A stretch of DNA of 37,911 nt, from the NCBI GenBank assembly GCA_937996535.1, contig CALKVF010000107.1:1-37911 (forward strand), in the 5' to 3' direction. The position numbers were made by a program, and so were the translations under genes. The notes beneath the pieces were generated by a model. The model worked only from the letters and a program-made list of their open reading frames with translations, was not told where the DNA came from and made no database searches. Each line of letters starts with the position of its first letter. The first letter of the stretch is position 1. The DNA is from an uncultured Novosphingobium sp. Its GTDB lineage: Bacteria; Pseudomonadota; Alphaproteobacteria; Sphingomonadales; Sphingomonadaceae. Below, piece by piece: positions 15,749 through 23,936 of this stretch.

Positions 15749-16033
15749 ATGTCCCGTATCTGCGAACTGACCGGCAAGGGTCGTCAGGTTGGCCACAACG
15801 TCAGCCATGCCAACAACAAGACCAAGCGCGTCTTCCTGCCCAACCTGCAGAACGTCACGCTGATGTCGGAAGGGCTGGACCGCAGCTTCAAGTTCCGCGT
15901 CTCGACCCAGGGCCTGCGCTCGGTCGAACACGTCGGCGGCCTCGACAACTGGCTGCTCAAGACCTCGGACGAAAAGCTTTCGACCGGCGCCCAGAAGGTG
16001 AAGCGCGAACTGCTCAAGAAGCAGGCCGCCTGA
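15749..16033 (+). CDS. rpmB: 50S ribosomal protein L28
   Basis: A 94-residue protein matching alphaproteobacterial L28: MSRICELTGKGRQVGHNVSH, then NKTKRVFLPNLQNVTLMSE, then RVSTQGLRSVEHVGGLDNWL. It is part of the large ribosomal subunit. It has its own promoter (TTGACC-17-TATGCG) and a strong terminator after it, so it is monocistronic. It lacks a CxxC zinc motif, so this is the zinc-independent form. Confidence 0.98.
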   Translation: MSRICELTGKGRQVGHNVSHANNKTKRVFLPNLQNVTLMSEGLDRSFKFRVSTQGLRSVEHVGGLDNWLLKTSDEKLSTGAQKVKRELLKKQAA

Positions 16034-16045
16034 TCTTCAGGCCTG

Positions 16046-16062
16046 TCCTGACCTCGTCAGGA
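16046..16062 (+). repeat. Small hairpin in rpmB 3' region
   Basis: TCCTGAC and GTCAGGA form a perfect 7-base-pair stem closed by CTC, 13 bases after the rpmB stop and ahead of the terminator. No T-run follows, so it may protect the 3' end or be a processing site. Confidence 0.45.
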
Positions 16063-16083
16063 TAACGGCACCGAATCACCAAG

Positions 16084-16112
16084 AGGCGCGCGGGTTCACC
16101 TGCGCGCCTTTT
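16084..16112 (+). terminator. Intrinsic terminator of rpmB
   Basis: AGGCGCGC (16084-16091) pairs with GCGCGCCT (16102-16109), with further inner G-T and GG/CC pairs, and is followed by TTTTG. It overlaps the last bases of the convergent phytase/esterase-like gene, whose stop codon (16096-16098) lies in the loop. Confidence 0.85.
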
Positions 16113-17112
16113 GCTTTGCCGGCAGAGCGGCCGGATCAAGATCGAGCCGCCACAGCAAGGTCCGCTGGGTTGCCGCATCGTTGTTGTCGCTCATCAACCA
16201 GACCGTGACATGACCCTGCGATGCCGAAGGGCCTTGGGCAGGCTCGATCGCCAGCGCCTCGAAATTGTCGACCGGCAGGGGCCGCGCAAGGTCTGCCAGT
16301 TCGATCGCCGGCCAGACCCCGCCCGCGCGAATCGCGGCAGGATCCGCCAGCAGGATTTTCCCCGCGAATCGCGCCGGCATCGGCCATACCAACCGCCGCA
16401 TCAGCACCAGCACGCGCCCATCGGGTAGCTGCGCCATGTCGGTGGGGCGATACCCCGCCGCCCCGGCAAAGCGAAAGCGCACCGCGCGCTGCACGGCGGC
16501 GGGATCCTGCGCGAACAAGAGCGCGGGATGGCCCGAACCATCCTCCCACCCGGCATAGCTTTCCGAGAGGATGACAAAGCGCCCATCGGCCAGCCGGACC
16601 ATTGCCTCGGGCCCGGTGTTCTGGGGCCAGCCGCGCATCTCATCGGGCTGGCGCAGCGCCTCGAGCGTCATCCCCGGCGCAAACCGGGCGACCGCGTTGC
16701 GCCCTTCGAGCGCGATCCACACCTGGCCCGTGGCCGGATCGCGGGTGGCGGATTCGATATCCCGGCTCTGCTTGCGCGCTGGCGCATCGCCCAGCAGCGG
16801 CCATTGCCGCGCGGGGGCGGCTGCGCTGCCCGGCTTGGCGAAATCGAGCGCGAAGCCCTTGTCGCTGAGCGCGAGCAGATGCCCGCCGCCCGCTGGCAGC
16901 AGGGCCGAATAGCCGCCAAAGTCATCGTTAGGGCTGGTCAGCTGCCAGGCCCCCGCCAGCCGGAACGGCCCAAGGCGGCAGCAACCGCGCGGCAGGTCGA
17001 GGGGGGCCAGTTCGACCCGCTGGTCATGATTGGGCACCGCGCGCGGCGCGCGCCACCATGTCCCGGGCGCAAGGCCGAGGATCAGCAGCAGGATCAAGAC
17101 GATGCGGCCCAT
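16096..17112 (-). CDS. Esterase-like activity of phytase family protein, exported
   Basis: A 338-residue protein matching the 'esterase-like activity of phytase' beta-propeller family. Residues 4-18 are a hydrophobic signal (IVLILLLILGLAPG). Family landmarks are SALLPAGGGHLLALSDKG, DIESATRDPATGQVWIALEG, NTGPEAMVRLADGRFVILSE, a YRPTDMAQLPDGRVLVLMRRL block, NFEALAIEPAQGPSASQGHVTVWLMSDNNDAATQRTLL. The EGR-N, GPEA and NFEA acid residues probably bind metal. It likely hydrolyses phosphate esters in the periplasm. The start at 17112 puts the signal at the N-terminus; an in-frame start at 17154 adds 14 residues. It is convergent with rpmB. Confidence 0.85.
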   Translation of the reverse strand: MGRIVLILLLILGLAPGTWWRAPRAVPNHDQRVELAPLDLPRGCCRLGPFRLAGAWQLTSPNDDFGGYSALLPAGGGHLLALSDKGFALDFAKPGSAAAPARQWPLLGDAPARKQSRDIESATRDPATGQVWIALEGRNAVARFAPGMTLEALRQPDEMRGWPQNTGPEAMVRLADGRFVILSESYAGWEDGSGHPALLFAQDPAAVQRAVRFRFAGAAGYRPTDMAQLPDGRVLVLMRRLVWPMPARFAGKILLADPAAIRAGGVWPAIELADLARPLPVDNFEALAIEPAQGPSASQGHVTVWLMSDNNDAATQRTLLWRLDLDPAALPAKQKARR

Positions 17113-17238
17113 CGCCGGGGTGTGACGCGCCGCTGCCCGCAATTCAAGCGCCAAGGCCCATGCGCCCGGTGATTGACGCGCCCGGGCGGCGCGCGCATCA
17201 TCGCGGGCAATCCCGCCTCAAGCCACGGAACCCAGCCC

Positions 17239-17766
17239 TTGCGCCCATCCACCCTGATCGCCGCCATCGCCCTTGCCGCCGCCGCCGCGCCCGCGCTTGC
17301 CGCCGGCAAGGACAAGGATGACAACGCCGCGCCCCCGCCGGTCTTTCAGGCGGTGATCGACTGCCGCGCCGAAGCCGATCCGGCCGCACGGCTGGCGTGC
17401 TATGACAAGGCGGTAGGGGTGATGGCGCAGGCCCGCTCAACCAAGGAGCTGGTGGTTGCCGATCGCGCCACCATGCGCGAGGCGCGCAAGGGCCTGTTCG
17501 GCCTCTCGCTACCCTCGCTGAAACTGTTCGGCGGCAGCGAAAGCGAAGACGTGACCGCGATCGATGGCACGATCGACAGCAGCTATGCCGCCAAGGACGG
17601 CAACTTCATCTTCGTGCTGGAGGACGGCGCCCGCTGGAAGCAGGTGGAAGGCCGGCCGGCCTATGCCCGCAAGGGCGATCCGATCCACATCGAAAAGGCT
17701 TCGCTCGGCAGCTTCTTTGCCAAGATCGGCAAGGGCCACAACGCCCGGGTCGTGCGCATCCAGTAA
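17239..17766 (+). CDS. Hypothetical exported protein with a C-x(n)-RLACYD motif
   Basis: A 175-residue protein with signal peptide (residues 1-22, MRPSTLIAAIALAAAAAPALA). The TTG at 17239 was chosen because it begins the signal directly; an earlier in-frame TTG at 17173 adds a polar extension. After a charged segment comes VIDCRAEADPAARLACYDKAVG, the two-Cys motif found in many periplasmic proteins, including VasI-like ones; the Cys pair probably forms a disulfide. The C-terminal half (TAIDGTIDSSYAAKDGNFIFVLEDGARWKQ) looks like a beta-strand domain for ligand or protein binding. No type VI genes are in the window. The function is unknown. Confidence 0.7.
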   Translation: MRPSTLIAAIALAAAAAPALAAGKDKDDNAAPPPVFQAVIDCRAEADPAARLACYDKAVGVMAQARSTKELVVADRATMREARKGLFGLSLPSLKLFGGSESEDVTAIDGTIDSSYAAKDGNFIFVLEDGARWKQVEGRPAYARKGDPIHIEKASLGSFFAKIGKGHNARVVRIQ

Positions 17767-17799
17767 CCTGGGCGCAGCGCCGCCGGGCGGAGCGAGCGA

Positions 17800-18111
17800 T
17801 CAGTTACCCATGTTGCCGCGGGTTTCGTCCATCAGGCGCAGGGTATCGCGGGCAACGCGGTTGCCATCACGATCGGCCGACGACCAGTCGCGCAGGGTGC
17901 GGCACACGGTGTGGGCCTTGGCGAGCGTGCCGATCTCCACATCGCTGCGGCAGCGGATGTAATAGGGGTGATTGGAGCTGACGGTCTTGTTGAAGGCCCG
18001 GATTTCCTTGAGCGTCATGTGGCTCGGATCGGGTTCGGCAATCGTCGCGGGTTCGGCCGCCGGCACGGCGGTGGCAGCAGCGGCAGACAGGATGAAGGGC
18101 AGAAGAATCAT
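17800..18111 (-). CDS. Small exported hypothetical protein
   Basis: A 103-residue protein with signal peptide MILLPFILSAAAATAVPAAE. The mature part has IRAFNKTVSSNHPYYIRCRSDVEIGTLAKAHTVCRTLRDW, with two Cys that could pair, then a charged helix RDGNRVARDTLRLMDETRG. ATG 18111 is preceded by CAGGGA; an in-frame TTG at 18132 is possible. It converges on the preceding gene with a 33-base gap. The two-Cys layout recalls other small sphingomonad periplasmic proteins. I do not recognise a named family. Confidence 0.6.
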   Translation of the reverse strand: MILLPFILSAAAATAVPAAEPATIAEPDPSHMTLKEIRAFNKTVSSNHPYYIRCRSDVEIGTLAKAHTVCRTLRDWSSADRDGNRVARDTLRLMDETRGNMGN

Positions 18112-18213
18112 GATCAGGATGGTCCCTGGCAATAGGAATATGCCGCATAATTAAGCCCTGCCGCGCGGGGCGGCAAGATCATTGCCCTGTCGTTGGTCGA
18201 ATGGCAGCGCCGC

Positions 18214-19401
18214 TCAGCGCGGTGCCAGTTCCTCGTCGCCGGCTTCGAAATACTGGACGATGGCCTGCTGCTCACCTTCGCTGAGGTGCGGGTTCCAGGT
18301 ATCGATGATCAGGATGTGACGGCGCTGGTCGCTGCGGTTCCAGGCCTCGTGATCGATCGAATCGTCAAAGGCGAAGGCCTTGCCCTCCACCCATTCGCGG
18401 GTCTCGCCCCCGACGCGGAACCCGCAATCGGGCGGCACATCGAGCGCGAGGTGGATGATCGCGCGGGTGTTGGTGACCCCGGTGTGCGGCGGGATCGCGC
18501 TGTGCGGCTTGAGCATCGAGAAGAACGCGTTGGGCGCCTTGCCGGGGATCTGCGCCAGCGGAAGCCGCTTGAGCAGCGCCGCGGTGCGCGGGCAGCGATC
18601 GAGCACGGCCTGGTTGGGGCGGCCATATTCGTAGAGGAAGCAGGCGCTCCAATCGTCGTTGTGGCTCAGCTCGCTCCACTTGTTCTCGGGCGTGCCTTCA
18701 TCGAGCCGGACATAGGGGATGATCGCGGGATTGCCCTCGGCGAGCAGGCCGTGGAGTTCCTCGCGAATGTCGGCGGTGGCAGCCTCCAGTTCCTCGAGCC
18801 AAGGGAAATGCTTGCGGTCGAAATATTCGTCGGCGGGCAGGAACGGATAATAGAGCCCCGCGCAGTCGTTGTAGAACACCTGCCGCCGGCCCAGCGACAG
18901 ATCGTAGAAGGCCCGCACCCGGCGGCGCTCGGTTTCATCAAGCTGCAGCTCAAGGCTGTCATAGACCCGGTCGGCCGACGCGCCGAGCCGCGCCTGCAGC
19001 GCCGCGACATAGGCGCGCCCGGCGGCCAGTTCGGCCTCAAGCTCGGGCGAGGGGCGTTCGATCCCCGCGGCGAGCTGCAACGCGCCCGACCAGGCAGTGA
19101 GCGCCGCCTGTTCCTCGCCGGCGCGCTCCAGGTTTTGGGCCTTGCGCAGCTGGGCGAGAATATCGGTCCGGTCGATTTCAAGCGCGTGTTCGAGCGCCTC
19201 GCGTTCCCCGGCATCGTCGCCCGCCATGCGCAGCGCGTGGGCCAGGTTGCGCCACAGCGCGCCCGCGCTGGAATCCTCCGCGATCGCCCGGCGAAACGCC
19301 TCGGCCGCGCTGGCGCCATTGCCGCTGCGCAGGGCAGCCATGCCCTCCGCATTGGCCTGCTGGGCGGCCTGCAGCCGCGCTGGATCGATTTGCCCCGTCA
19401 T
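18214..19401 (-). CDS. Aspartyl/asparaginyl beta-hydroxylase with N-terminal TPR repeats
   Basis: A 395-residue protein. Residues about 12-110 form about three TPR units (GMAALRSGNGASAAEAFRRAI, NLAHALRMAGDDAGEREALEHAL, KAQNLERAGEEQAALTAW). The C-terminal AspH-type oxygenase shows SMLKPHSAIPPHTGVTNTR (His306), CGFRVGGE, AFAFDDSIDHEAWN (His351) and RRHILIIDTWNP, whose Arg361 matches the 2-oxoglutarate-binding Arg. As in AspH, there are two His and no acidic third ligand. It hydroxylates Asp or Asn in proteins, or another substrate, using Fe(II), O2 and 2-oxoglutarate. It has no signal peptide, so it is cytoplasmic. ATG 19401 was chosen; ATG 19440 is in frame but adds a basic Pro-rich extension. 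Divergent from the sulfotransferase-like gene. Confidence 0.88.
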   Translation of the reverse strand: MTGQIDPARLQAAQQANAEGMAALRSGNGASAAEAFRRAIAEDSSAGALWRNLAHALRMAGDDAGEREALEHALEIDRTDILAQLRKAQNLERAGEEQAALTAWSGALQLAAGIERPSPELEAELAAGRAYVAALQARLGASADRVYDSLELQLDETERRRVRAFYDLSLGRRQVFYNDCAGLYYPFLPADEYFDRKHFPWLEELEAATADIREELHGLLAEGNPAIIPYVRLDEGTPENKWSELSHNDDWSACFLYEYGRPNQAVLDRCPRTAALLKRLPLAQIPGKAPNAFFSMLKPHSAIPPHTGVTNTRAIIHLALDVPPDCGFRVGGETREWVEGKAFAFDDSIDHEAWNRSDQRRHILIIDTWNPHLSEGEQQAIVQYFEAGDEELAPR

Positions 19402-19491
19402 CCCGCCGGGATAGGGCGGGGCGCGCAGCCGGGCAAGCATGAGTTAGGGGCGGGAGTTGCAGGCCGGCCCGCGCGCCCCTAGGCTGGGGCG

Positions 19492-20511
19492 ATGACTGCT
19501 CCCCGCTTCGACCTGTCCGACGCACAATGGCTTGCGCACCGTCATGTCGAAGGGCACGACCACCTGCGCTTCGTACACCTGCCCCGCGCCGAGCATCGCC
19601 GCGCCCCGTTCCTGACCGATGAATATCTCGGCAGCAATCGCCCGGCCCACGATGTTCCGGTCGAGCAGTGCCTTGCCACCCTTGCGCCCCGGCGGATGGG
19701 CTTCCTGTTCCATTCGGCGTTCTGCGGATCGACCCTGCTGCTCTCGGCGCTCGATCGCCCGGGCGTGGCGATGGGCTTGTCGGAGCCGGTCGTCCTCAAC
19801 GACGTGGTCGGCTTTCGCCGGCGCGGCGCGCCCGGGGCCGCCGTGGCGCGGCTGGCCGATGCGGCAACCCGCGCGCTCGCCCGACCGTTTGACGCGGGTG
19901 AGATGGTGGTGGTCAAGCCATCCAACGTGCTCAACCCGCTGGCCGAACTGCTGCTGGCGCTGCGCGCCGATGCCCCGGCGATCCTGCTCCATGCCCCACT
20001 GGAAACCTTTCTGGTGTCGGTGGTGCGCAAGGGGCTGTGGTGCCGGCTGTGGGTGCGCGAACTGCTCGAAGGCTTCCTGACCGATCAGGCGGTCGATCTG
20101 GGCATGGCCCCAGGGGACTATTTCCGGCAGAGCGACCTGCAGGTTGCCGCGACCGGCTGGCTGGCGCAGCACGCGCTGTTCCACAAGCTGGCGGCCAAAC
20201 TCGGCCCGGGGCGGATCGCCACGCTCGATTCAGAAACCCTGACCGCGCGGCCCGCCGATGTGCTGGCGGCAGCGGCAGCGCACTATGGCCTGGCGGCAAG
20301 CGCAGACGATGTCGCGGCGATGGCGGCCAGCCCGGCCTTTACCCGCCACTCCAAATCCGGCGCGGCTTTCGATGCCGCCACGCGCGAGGCCGAATATGCC
20401 GCCGCGCGCGCGGCCCACGATGACGAGATCGGTAAGGTTGCGACCTGGGTCCGCGCCGTGGCCGAGGCCAATGGCATCGCCGAAACCCTGCCGCTGCCGC
20501 TGCTAGGCTAA
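19492..20511 (+). CDS. Sulfotransferase-like P-loop protein
   Basis: A 339-residue soluble protein. FLFHSAFCGSTLLLSALD (residues 71-88) resembles the PAPS-binding 5'-phosphosulfate loop of sulfotransferases. LSEPVVLNDVVGF and MVVVKPSNVLNPLAELLLALRADAPAILLHAPLETFLVSVVRKG follow, the usual sulfotransferase order: a strand, then the PSB helix, then a region where the 3'-phosphate Arg/Ser would lie. The C-terminal half is helical. No signal peptide is present. The start has GGGGCG nearby. It sits head-to-head with the TPR-hydroxylase gene and converges on the TonB receptor gene, a gene trio that looks functionally linked. Sulfotransferase is an inference from the loop; a kinase-like or degenerate enzyme is possible. 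Confidence 0.65.
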   Translation: MTAPRFDLSDAQWLAHRHVEGHDHLRFVHLPRAEHRRAPFLTDEYLGSNRPAHDVPVEQCLATLAPRRMGFLFHSAFCGSTLLLSALDRPGVAMGLSEPVVLNDVVGFRRRGAPGAAVARLADAATRALARPFDAGEMVVVKPSNVLNPLAELLLALRADAPAILLHAPLETFLVSVVRKGLWCRLWVRELLEGFLTDQAVDLGMAPGDYFRQSDLQVAATGWLAQHALFHKLAAKLGPGRIATLDSETLTARPADVLAAAAAHYGLAASADDVAAMAASPAFTRHSKSGAAFDAATREAEYAAARAAHDDEIGKVATWVRAVAEANGIAETLPLPLLG

Positions 20512-20524
20512 GCCCGCCGCTGGA

Positions 20525-20544
20525 GCGGGGCCTCTGCGCCCCGC
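20525..20544 (+). terminator. Weak hairpin after the sulfotransferase-like gene
   Basis: GCGGGGC (20525-20531) pairs with GCCCCGC (20538-20544) across a 6-base loop, 14 bases after the stop codon. A T-run is missing, so it may only partly terminate. Confidence 0.5.
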
Positions 20545-20567
20545 CTGCTCTTCATATTGACGCCAAC

Positions 20568-20598
20568 AAAAAGGGGGCGGGCATTGCTGCCCGCCCCC
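20568..20598 (-). terminator. Intrinsic terminator of the TonB receptor gene
   Basis: On the minus strand GGGGGCGGGC pairs with GCCCGCCCCC over a 6-base loop, followed by TTTTT (complement of 20568-20572). It starts 24 bases after the receptor stop codon and is a textbook terminator. Confidence 0.92.
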
Positions 20599-20621
20599 CA
20601 ATTGTCTTGCGAGAAGTTCGC

Positions 20622-23600
20622 TTAGAACTTCAGCGCAGCGCTGACCGCGAAGCGGCGACCCAGCGCGTCGTAGCTCGACGGATAGGTGTTGCCACCGTTC
20701 TGCGAGGTGGTGCCGACGGTGCCACCGACGACCGGCGGCTTCTTGTCGAACATGTTGAACATCGACATGGTGATGTCGAGGTTCTTGGTCACTTCGAAGC
20801 GCGTGGTCAGGTCGAAGTTGCTGTAGGCGTTGATCGTGCGGAATGCGCTGTCGATCAGGCAGCCTTCACCACCATTGGCAATGGCGTCAGCAGCATCGGT
20901 GGTCGGCACGGTGGTGCAGCCAGCGACGTCCGAAGCCATCTGCAGGTCTTCAAGGTGAACCTTGTTCATCCAGCGCCACAGGAGCGACACATCGACCGGG
21001 CCGATGCTGAGCGTGGTGCGCTGGTTGAACGAGAACTTCGGCTGGATCGACGAGCAGTTAACCGAGTACTGGTTGACGCATTCGCGATTGATCGAAGTCG
21101 GGGTCGCCTGGAACAGCGAGTGCGCGGTGTAGTTGCCGTTGAACGACAGCGACAGACGCGACTCCTGGCCCAGCAGGGTGCCGATGCCAGTGGTGTAGTT
21201 CAGGTTGAGGTCGACACCGTTGGTGGCCAGGTGGCCCAGGTTCGACAGCACGCCATAGAGACCACCCGTGGTCGCCGGATCGCCGTCAAGGCCACCGGTG
21301 ATCGGGTTACGACGGATCACGGTGCAAGCCGCGTTGGTAGCGCTCGAAGCCGAGATGCTGCCGAAGCAAGCCGAGACCAGGTCAGCCGGGGTCGGCGTGG
21401 TGATCGCGTTGTTGACCTTGATGTCGTAGTAGTCGAGCGAGGCCGAGAAGCCCGGGATGAAGGCCGGGGTGAAGACCGCGCCCGCCGTCCAGGTGGTGGC
21501 GGTTTCCGGGCCAACAGCGGTGTTGCCGCCGCTGGTGATGTTGGCCTGACCGGCGGTCGGGTTGCTGATCGTCCCGATGGTGGCCGAAGGCGCACCCTGA
21601 GCGATACAGACCGCACGCAGGTTGGCGTTGCTGACCGGCGCGGTGCCGGCGCAGGGATCAACGCCCAGGTTGGTCAGGCCGGTCGACACGGGCGAGAACA
21701 GTTCGCCGATGTTCGGGGCGCGGACCGCGCGCTGGTAGTTACCACGGATCTTGAGGTCCGCAGTCGGAGCCCAGGTCGCAGCAACCTTCCAGGTGGTGGC
21801 ATCATAGGTCGGGCTGCCAGCAGCCGCGATCTTGTAGTGCGACTGACGCAGACCGCCTTCGAGGCTCAGTTCCTGGATCAGCGGCTTGTCCGAAGCGATC
21901 GGAACGATGACTTCGGCGAAGCCTTCGTACACTTCGTAGCCACCCTTGATGTCCGGAGCCGCGCCGCCGGCGCCGCCCAGTTCACCAGCCGTCTTCGACA
22001 GGATGTCCGAAGCCTGTTCGGCCTGATACTTGCGGTATTCGGTACCAACGGCGAAGTTGATGCTGTCACCAGCCCAGGGCGAGCTGATGCCGGTGTCGCC
22101 GCTGATCACACCCTTGACCTGGTCAAGCTTGGTGTTGACCTGGGTGGTCGAGTTGTCGCTGATGTAATCAGACATCGCCGAAGTGATCGAACCGTTCGCG
22201 CCGAAGATGTTCAGCGGGACGCAGCCACCCGAGTTGGTGAGGCAGGTGCTGGTGTTGGTGGCCAGCAGGGCCTGACGAACGCGCGAGAGCAGAACGTAGT
22301 TCTGAATGTTCTGCAGCTTCTTCGATTCGCCGTGAGCGGCCGAAACGTCGAAGTGGATCGAGTCGGTGATGTCACCACGCAGACCGGCGCGGAAATCGAA
22401 CACCTGGGTGTTGTAGCTCGAAATACGCGGACCGACTTCGGTGGTGCGGCGACGCAGACCGAAGGTGAAGGTGCGGTAGTTCGGATCCGTCGGGCTGGTG
22501 GCAGCGGCGGCCAGGGCGCATTCCGCGGTGGTCAGCGTCTGGTTGCCGGCAACAGCCGTGTTGGTGTCGGCGTTGGCGCACAGGTAGGTGCGCTGCGCAG
22601 CGGTCATGAACGGGTTCGAAACCGGCACGGTGACCGACGAACCGAACACGCCCGAAGGAGCGATGATGGTGTCGACCGTGTTGTTCGAGTACATGCCACG
22701 AGCGTAGGCGGTCAGCCCGTCGGCCAGCTCGTAGTGAGCCTGGCTGAACATGTTGAAGCGCTTGAAGGGCACCTGGAACACGTTGTACGGGTTGAAGTTG
22801 AACGGCGTCGAGTAGGCGCCGATGTTGGTGCCATCAGCCGAGATCTGACGACGGCTGCGGCCGCCACCGATGTCGAGAGCCGACGGGGTGGTCGTCGACG
22901 AACCCTGGCCAGCGGTGTAGGTGGCGTCGTAGGATTCGAGCGTCACGTTCGACCACGGACGATCGCCGCCCATGTAGACCGGATTCGACTTCTGGTAGCC
23001 CAGCGACAGCACAGCGTTGCCGCGGCCGTCGTCGAAGTTGGCGCCCAGGGTCACGTCGGTGCGGAACACGTTGCCGTCGCCACGCTGGGTGGTCTGTTCC
23101 GAAGCCGTCGCGGTGAAGCCGGCGAAGTCCTTCTTGGTGATGAAGTTCACCACGCCCGAGATGGCGTCAGCGCCGTAGGTCGAGCTGGCGCCGCCGGTCA
23201 GCACGTCGGTGCGCTGGATCAGGGCGAGCGGGATGTTGTTAAGGTCGACGCGGCCGGTAAGGTCGGCCGGAACGATCCGGTCGCCGTCGAGCAGCACGAT
23301 GTTGCGGTTGGAACCCAGGCCGCGAAGGTCGACGTAGGACGAACCACCGTTACCGTTGTTCACGTTCGAACCGACCGAGGGAACGGCGCCGGGCAGAGTG
23401 CGCAGCACTTCTTCAGCGACGTTCGACTGACGCAGTTCGAGCTCCTGGCTGCCGATGGTGGCAATCGGGGCCGAAGCGGTCAGGTTCGGGTTGCGGATCA
23501 GCGACCCGGTAACGACGATGGTCTGGTCCTTCTGGGCAGCGGTATCGTCTTCAGCCGCGGCGTCTTGCGCGTAGGCAGCAGCCGACGAAAGCAGCGCCAT

Positions 23601-23660
23601 GGCACCGCCGGCGACCAGGTAGGTCGTGCTCGAAAGGAGCGATTTCTTGGTGATTTTCAC
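20622..23660 (-). CDS. TonB-dependent outer-membrane receptor, Cys-pair-rich
   Basis: A 1012-residue receptor. Residues 1-32 are the signal peptide (ending AAAYAQ). IVVTGSLIR opens a TonB-box-like segment; the plug (about 45-190) has SNVAEEVLRTLPG, SYVDLRGLGSNRNIVLLDGDRIVP, IQRTDVLTGGASSTYGADAISGVVNFI. The barrel ends with NMFDKKPP and RRFAVSAALKF with terminal Phe, the usual assembly signal. RAVRAPNIGELFSP is a typical barrel block. The loops hold several close Cys pairs (CLTNSGGC, CVNQYSVNC and others). It imports a TonB-energised substrate, perhaps a peptide, siderophore or glycan; the substrate is unknown. The start codon is GTG (23660) with GAGGGA about 7 bases before it. It lies beside the sulfotransferase-like and hydroxylase genes. 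Confidence 0.95.
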   Translation of the reverse strand: MKITKKSLLSSTTYLVAGGAMALLSSAAAYAQDAAAEDDTAAQKDQTIVVTGSLIRNPNLTASAPIATIGSQELELRQSNVAEEVLRTLPGAVPSVGSNVNNGNGGSSYVDLRGLGSNRNIVLLDGDRIVPADLTGRVDLNNIPLALIQRTDVLTGGASSTYGADAISGVVNFITKKDFAGFTATASEQTTQRGDGNVFRTDVTLGANFDDGRGNAVLSLGYQKSNPVYMGGDRPWSNVTLESYDATYTAGQGSSTTTPSALDIGGGRSRRQISADGTNIGAYSTPFNFNPYNVFQVPFKRFNMFSQAHYELADGLTAYARGMYSNNTVDTIIAPSGVFGSSVTVPVSNPFMTAAQRTYLCANADTNTAVAGNQTLTTAECALAAAATSPTDPNYRTFTFGLRRRTTEVGPRISSYNTQVFDFRAGLRGDITDSIHFDVSAAHGESKKLQNIQNYVLLSRVRQALLATNTSTCLTNSGGCVPLNIFGANGSITSAMSDYISDNSTTQVNTKLDQVKGVISGDTGISSPWAGDSINFAVGTEYRKYQAEQASDILSKTAGELGGAGGAAPDIKGGYEVYEGFAEVIVPIASDKPLIQELSLEGGLRQSHYKIAAAGSPTYDATTWKVAATWAPTADLKIRGNYQRAVRAPNIGELFSPVSTGLTNLGVDPCAGTAPVSNANLRAVCIAQGAPSATIGTISNPTAGQANITSGGNTAVGPETATTWTAGAVFTPAFIPGFSASLDYYDIKVNNAITTPTPADLVSACFGSISASSATNAACTVIRRNPITGGLDGDPATTGGLYGVLSNLGHLATNGVDLNLNYTTGIGTLLGQESRLSLSFNGNYTAHSLFQATPTSINRECVNQYSVNCSSIQPKFSFNQRTTLSIGPVDVSLLWRWMNKVHLEDLQMASDVAGCTTVPTTDAADAIANGGEGCLIDSAFRTINAYSNFDLTTRFEVTKNLDITMSMFNMFDKKPPVVGGTVGTTSQNGGNTYPSSYDALGRRFAVSAALKF

Positions 23661-23828
23661 AGGTTAGTCCCTCTGTATATCCGGTGGACGAACGCACCCG
23701 GATTCCTGATCACCCGCGCATCTGGACAGCCGAAACTGTAGCCAGAATTACGGATAGATGGGGCTGGAATGACGAAACTCTAAGGCGCGGGCAAAGGATT
23801 TTCACGCAATTGCAACATTCACCCCTAC

Positions 23829-23852
23829 TCCTGTGGCAACCAAGCCACAGGA
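23829..23852. promoter_or_regulatory. Perfect 9-base inverted repeat upstream of the TonB receptor
   Basis: TCCTGTGGC (23829-23837) is matched by GCCACAGGA (23844-23852) around a 6-base centre, in the 276-base gap between the receptor and the M23 gene. No T-run follows on either strand. Its position, about 170 bases before the receptor start, and symmetry suit a dimeric regulator site. Two copies of TGCGCAAT lie nearby (23863-23870 and 23894-23901). Confidence 0.5.
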
Positions 23853-23936
23853 AAGCGGCACATGCGCAATATTTTTACGTCACGCAGGATTCTTGCGCAA
23901 TTTACAAGCTTGATGGGAAGCAGGCCTCGGCCCGGA

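Noticed and set aside
18193..19482. A 429-residue plus-strand open frame over the aspartyl hydroxylase gene
   Set aside because: Antisense shadow; the minus-strand gene has intact catalytic motifs.
20607..23741. A 1044-residue open frame on the plus strand across the whole TonB receptor gene
   Set aside because: It is antisense to the receptor, and has the Arg/Val/Gly/Asp-rich composition produced by reading GC-rich codons backwards. It matches no known protein and the receptor is unmistakable.
23661..23936. Cobalamin riboswitch ahead of the TonB receptor
   Set aside because: GCCACAGG resembles part of a B12-box, but the surrounding conserved bases are absent and the sequence is better explained as a simple inverted repeat.
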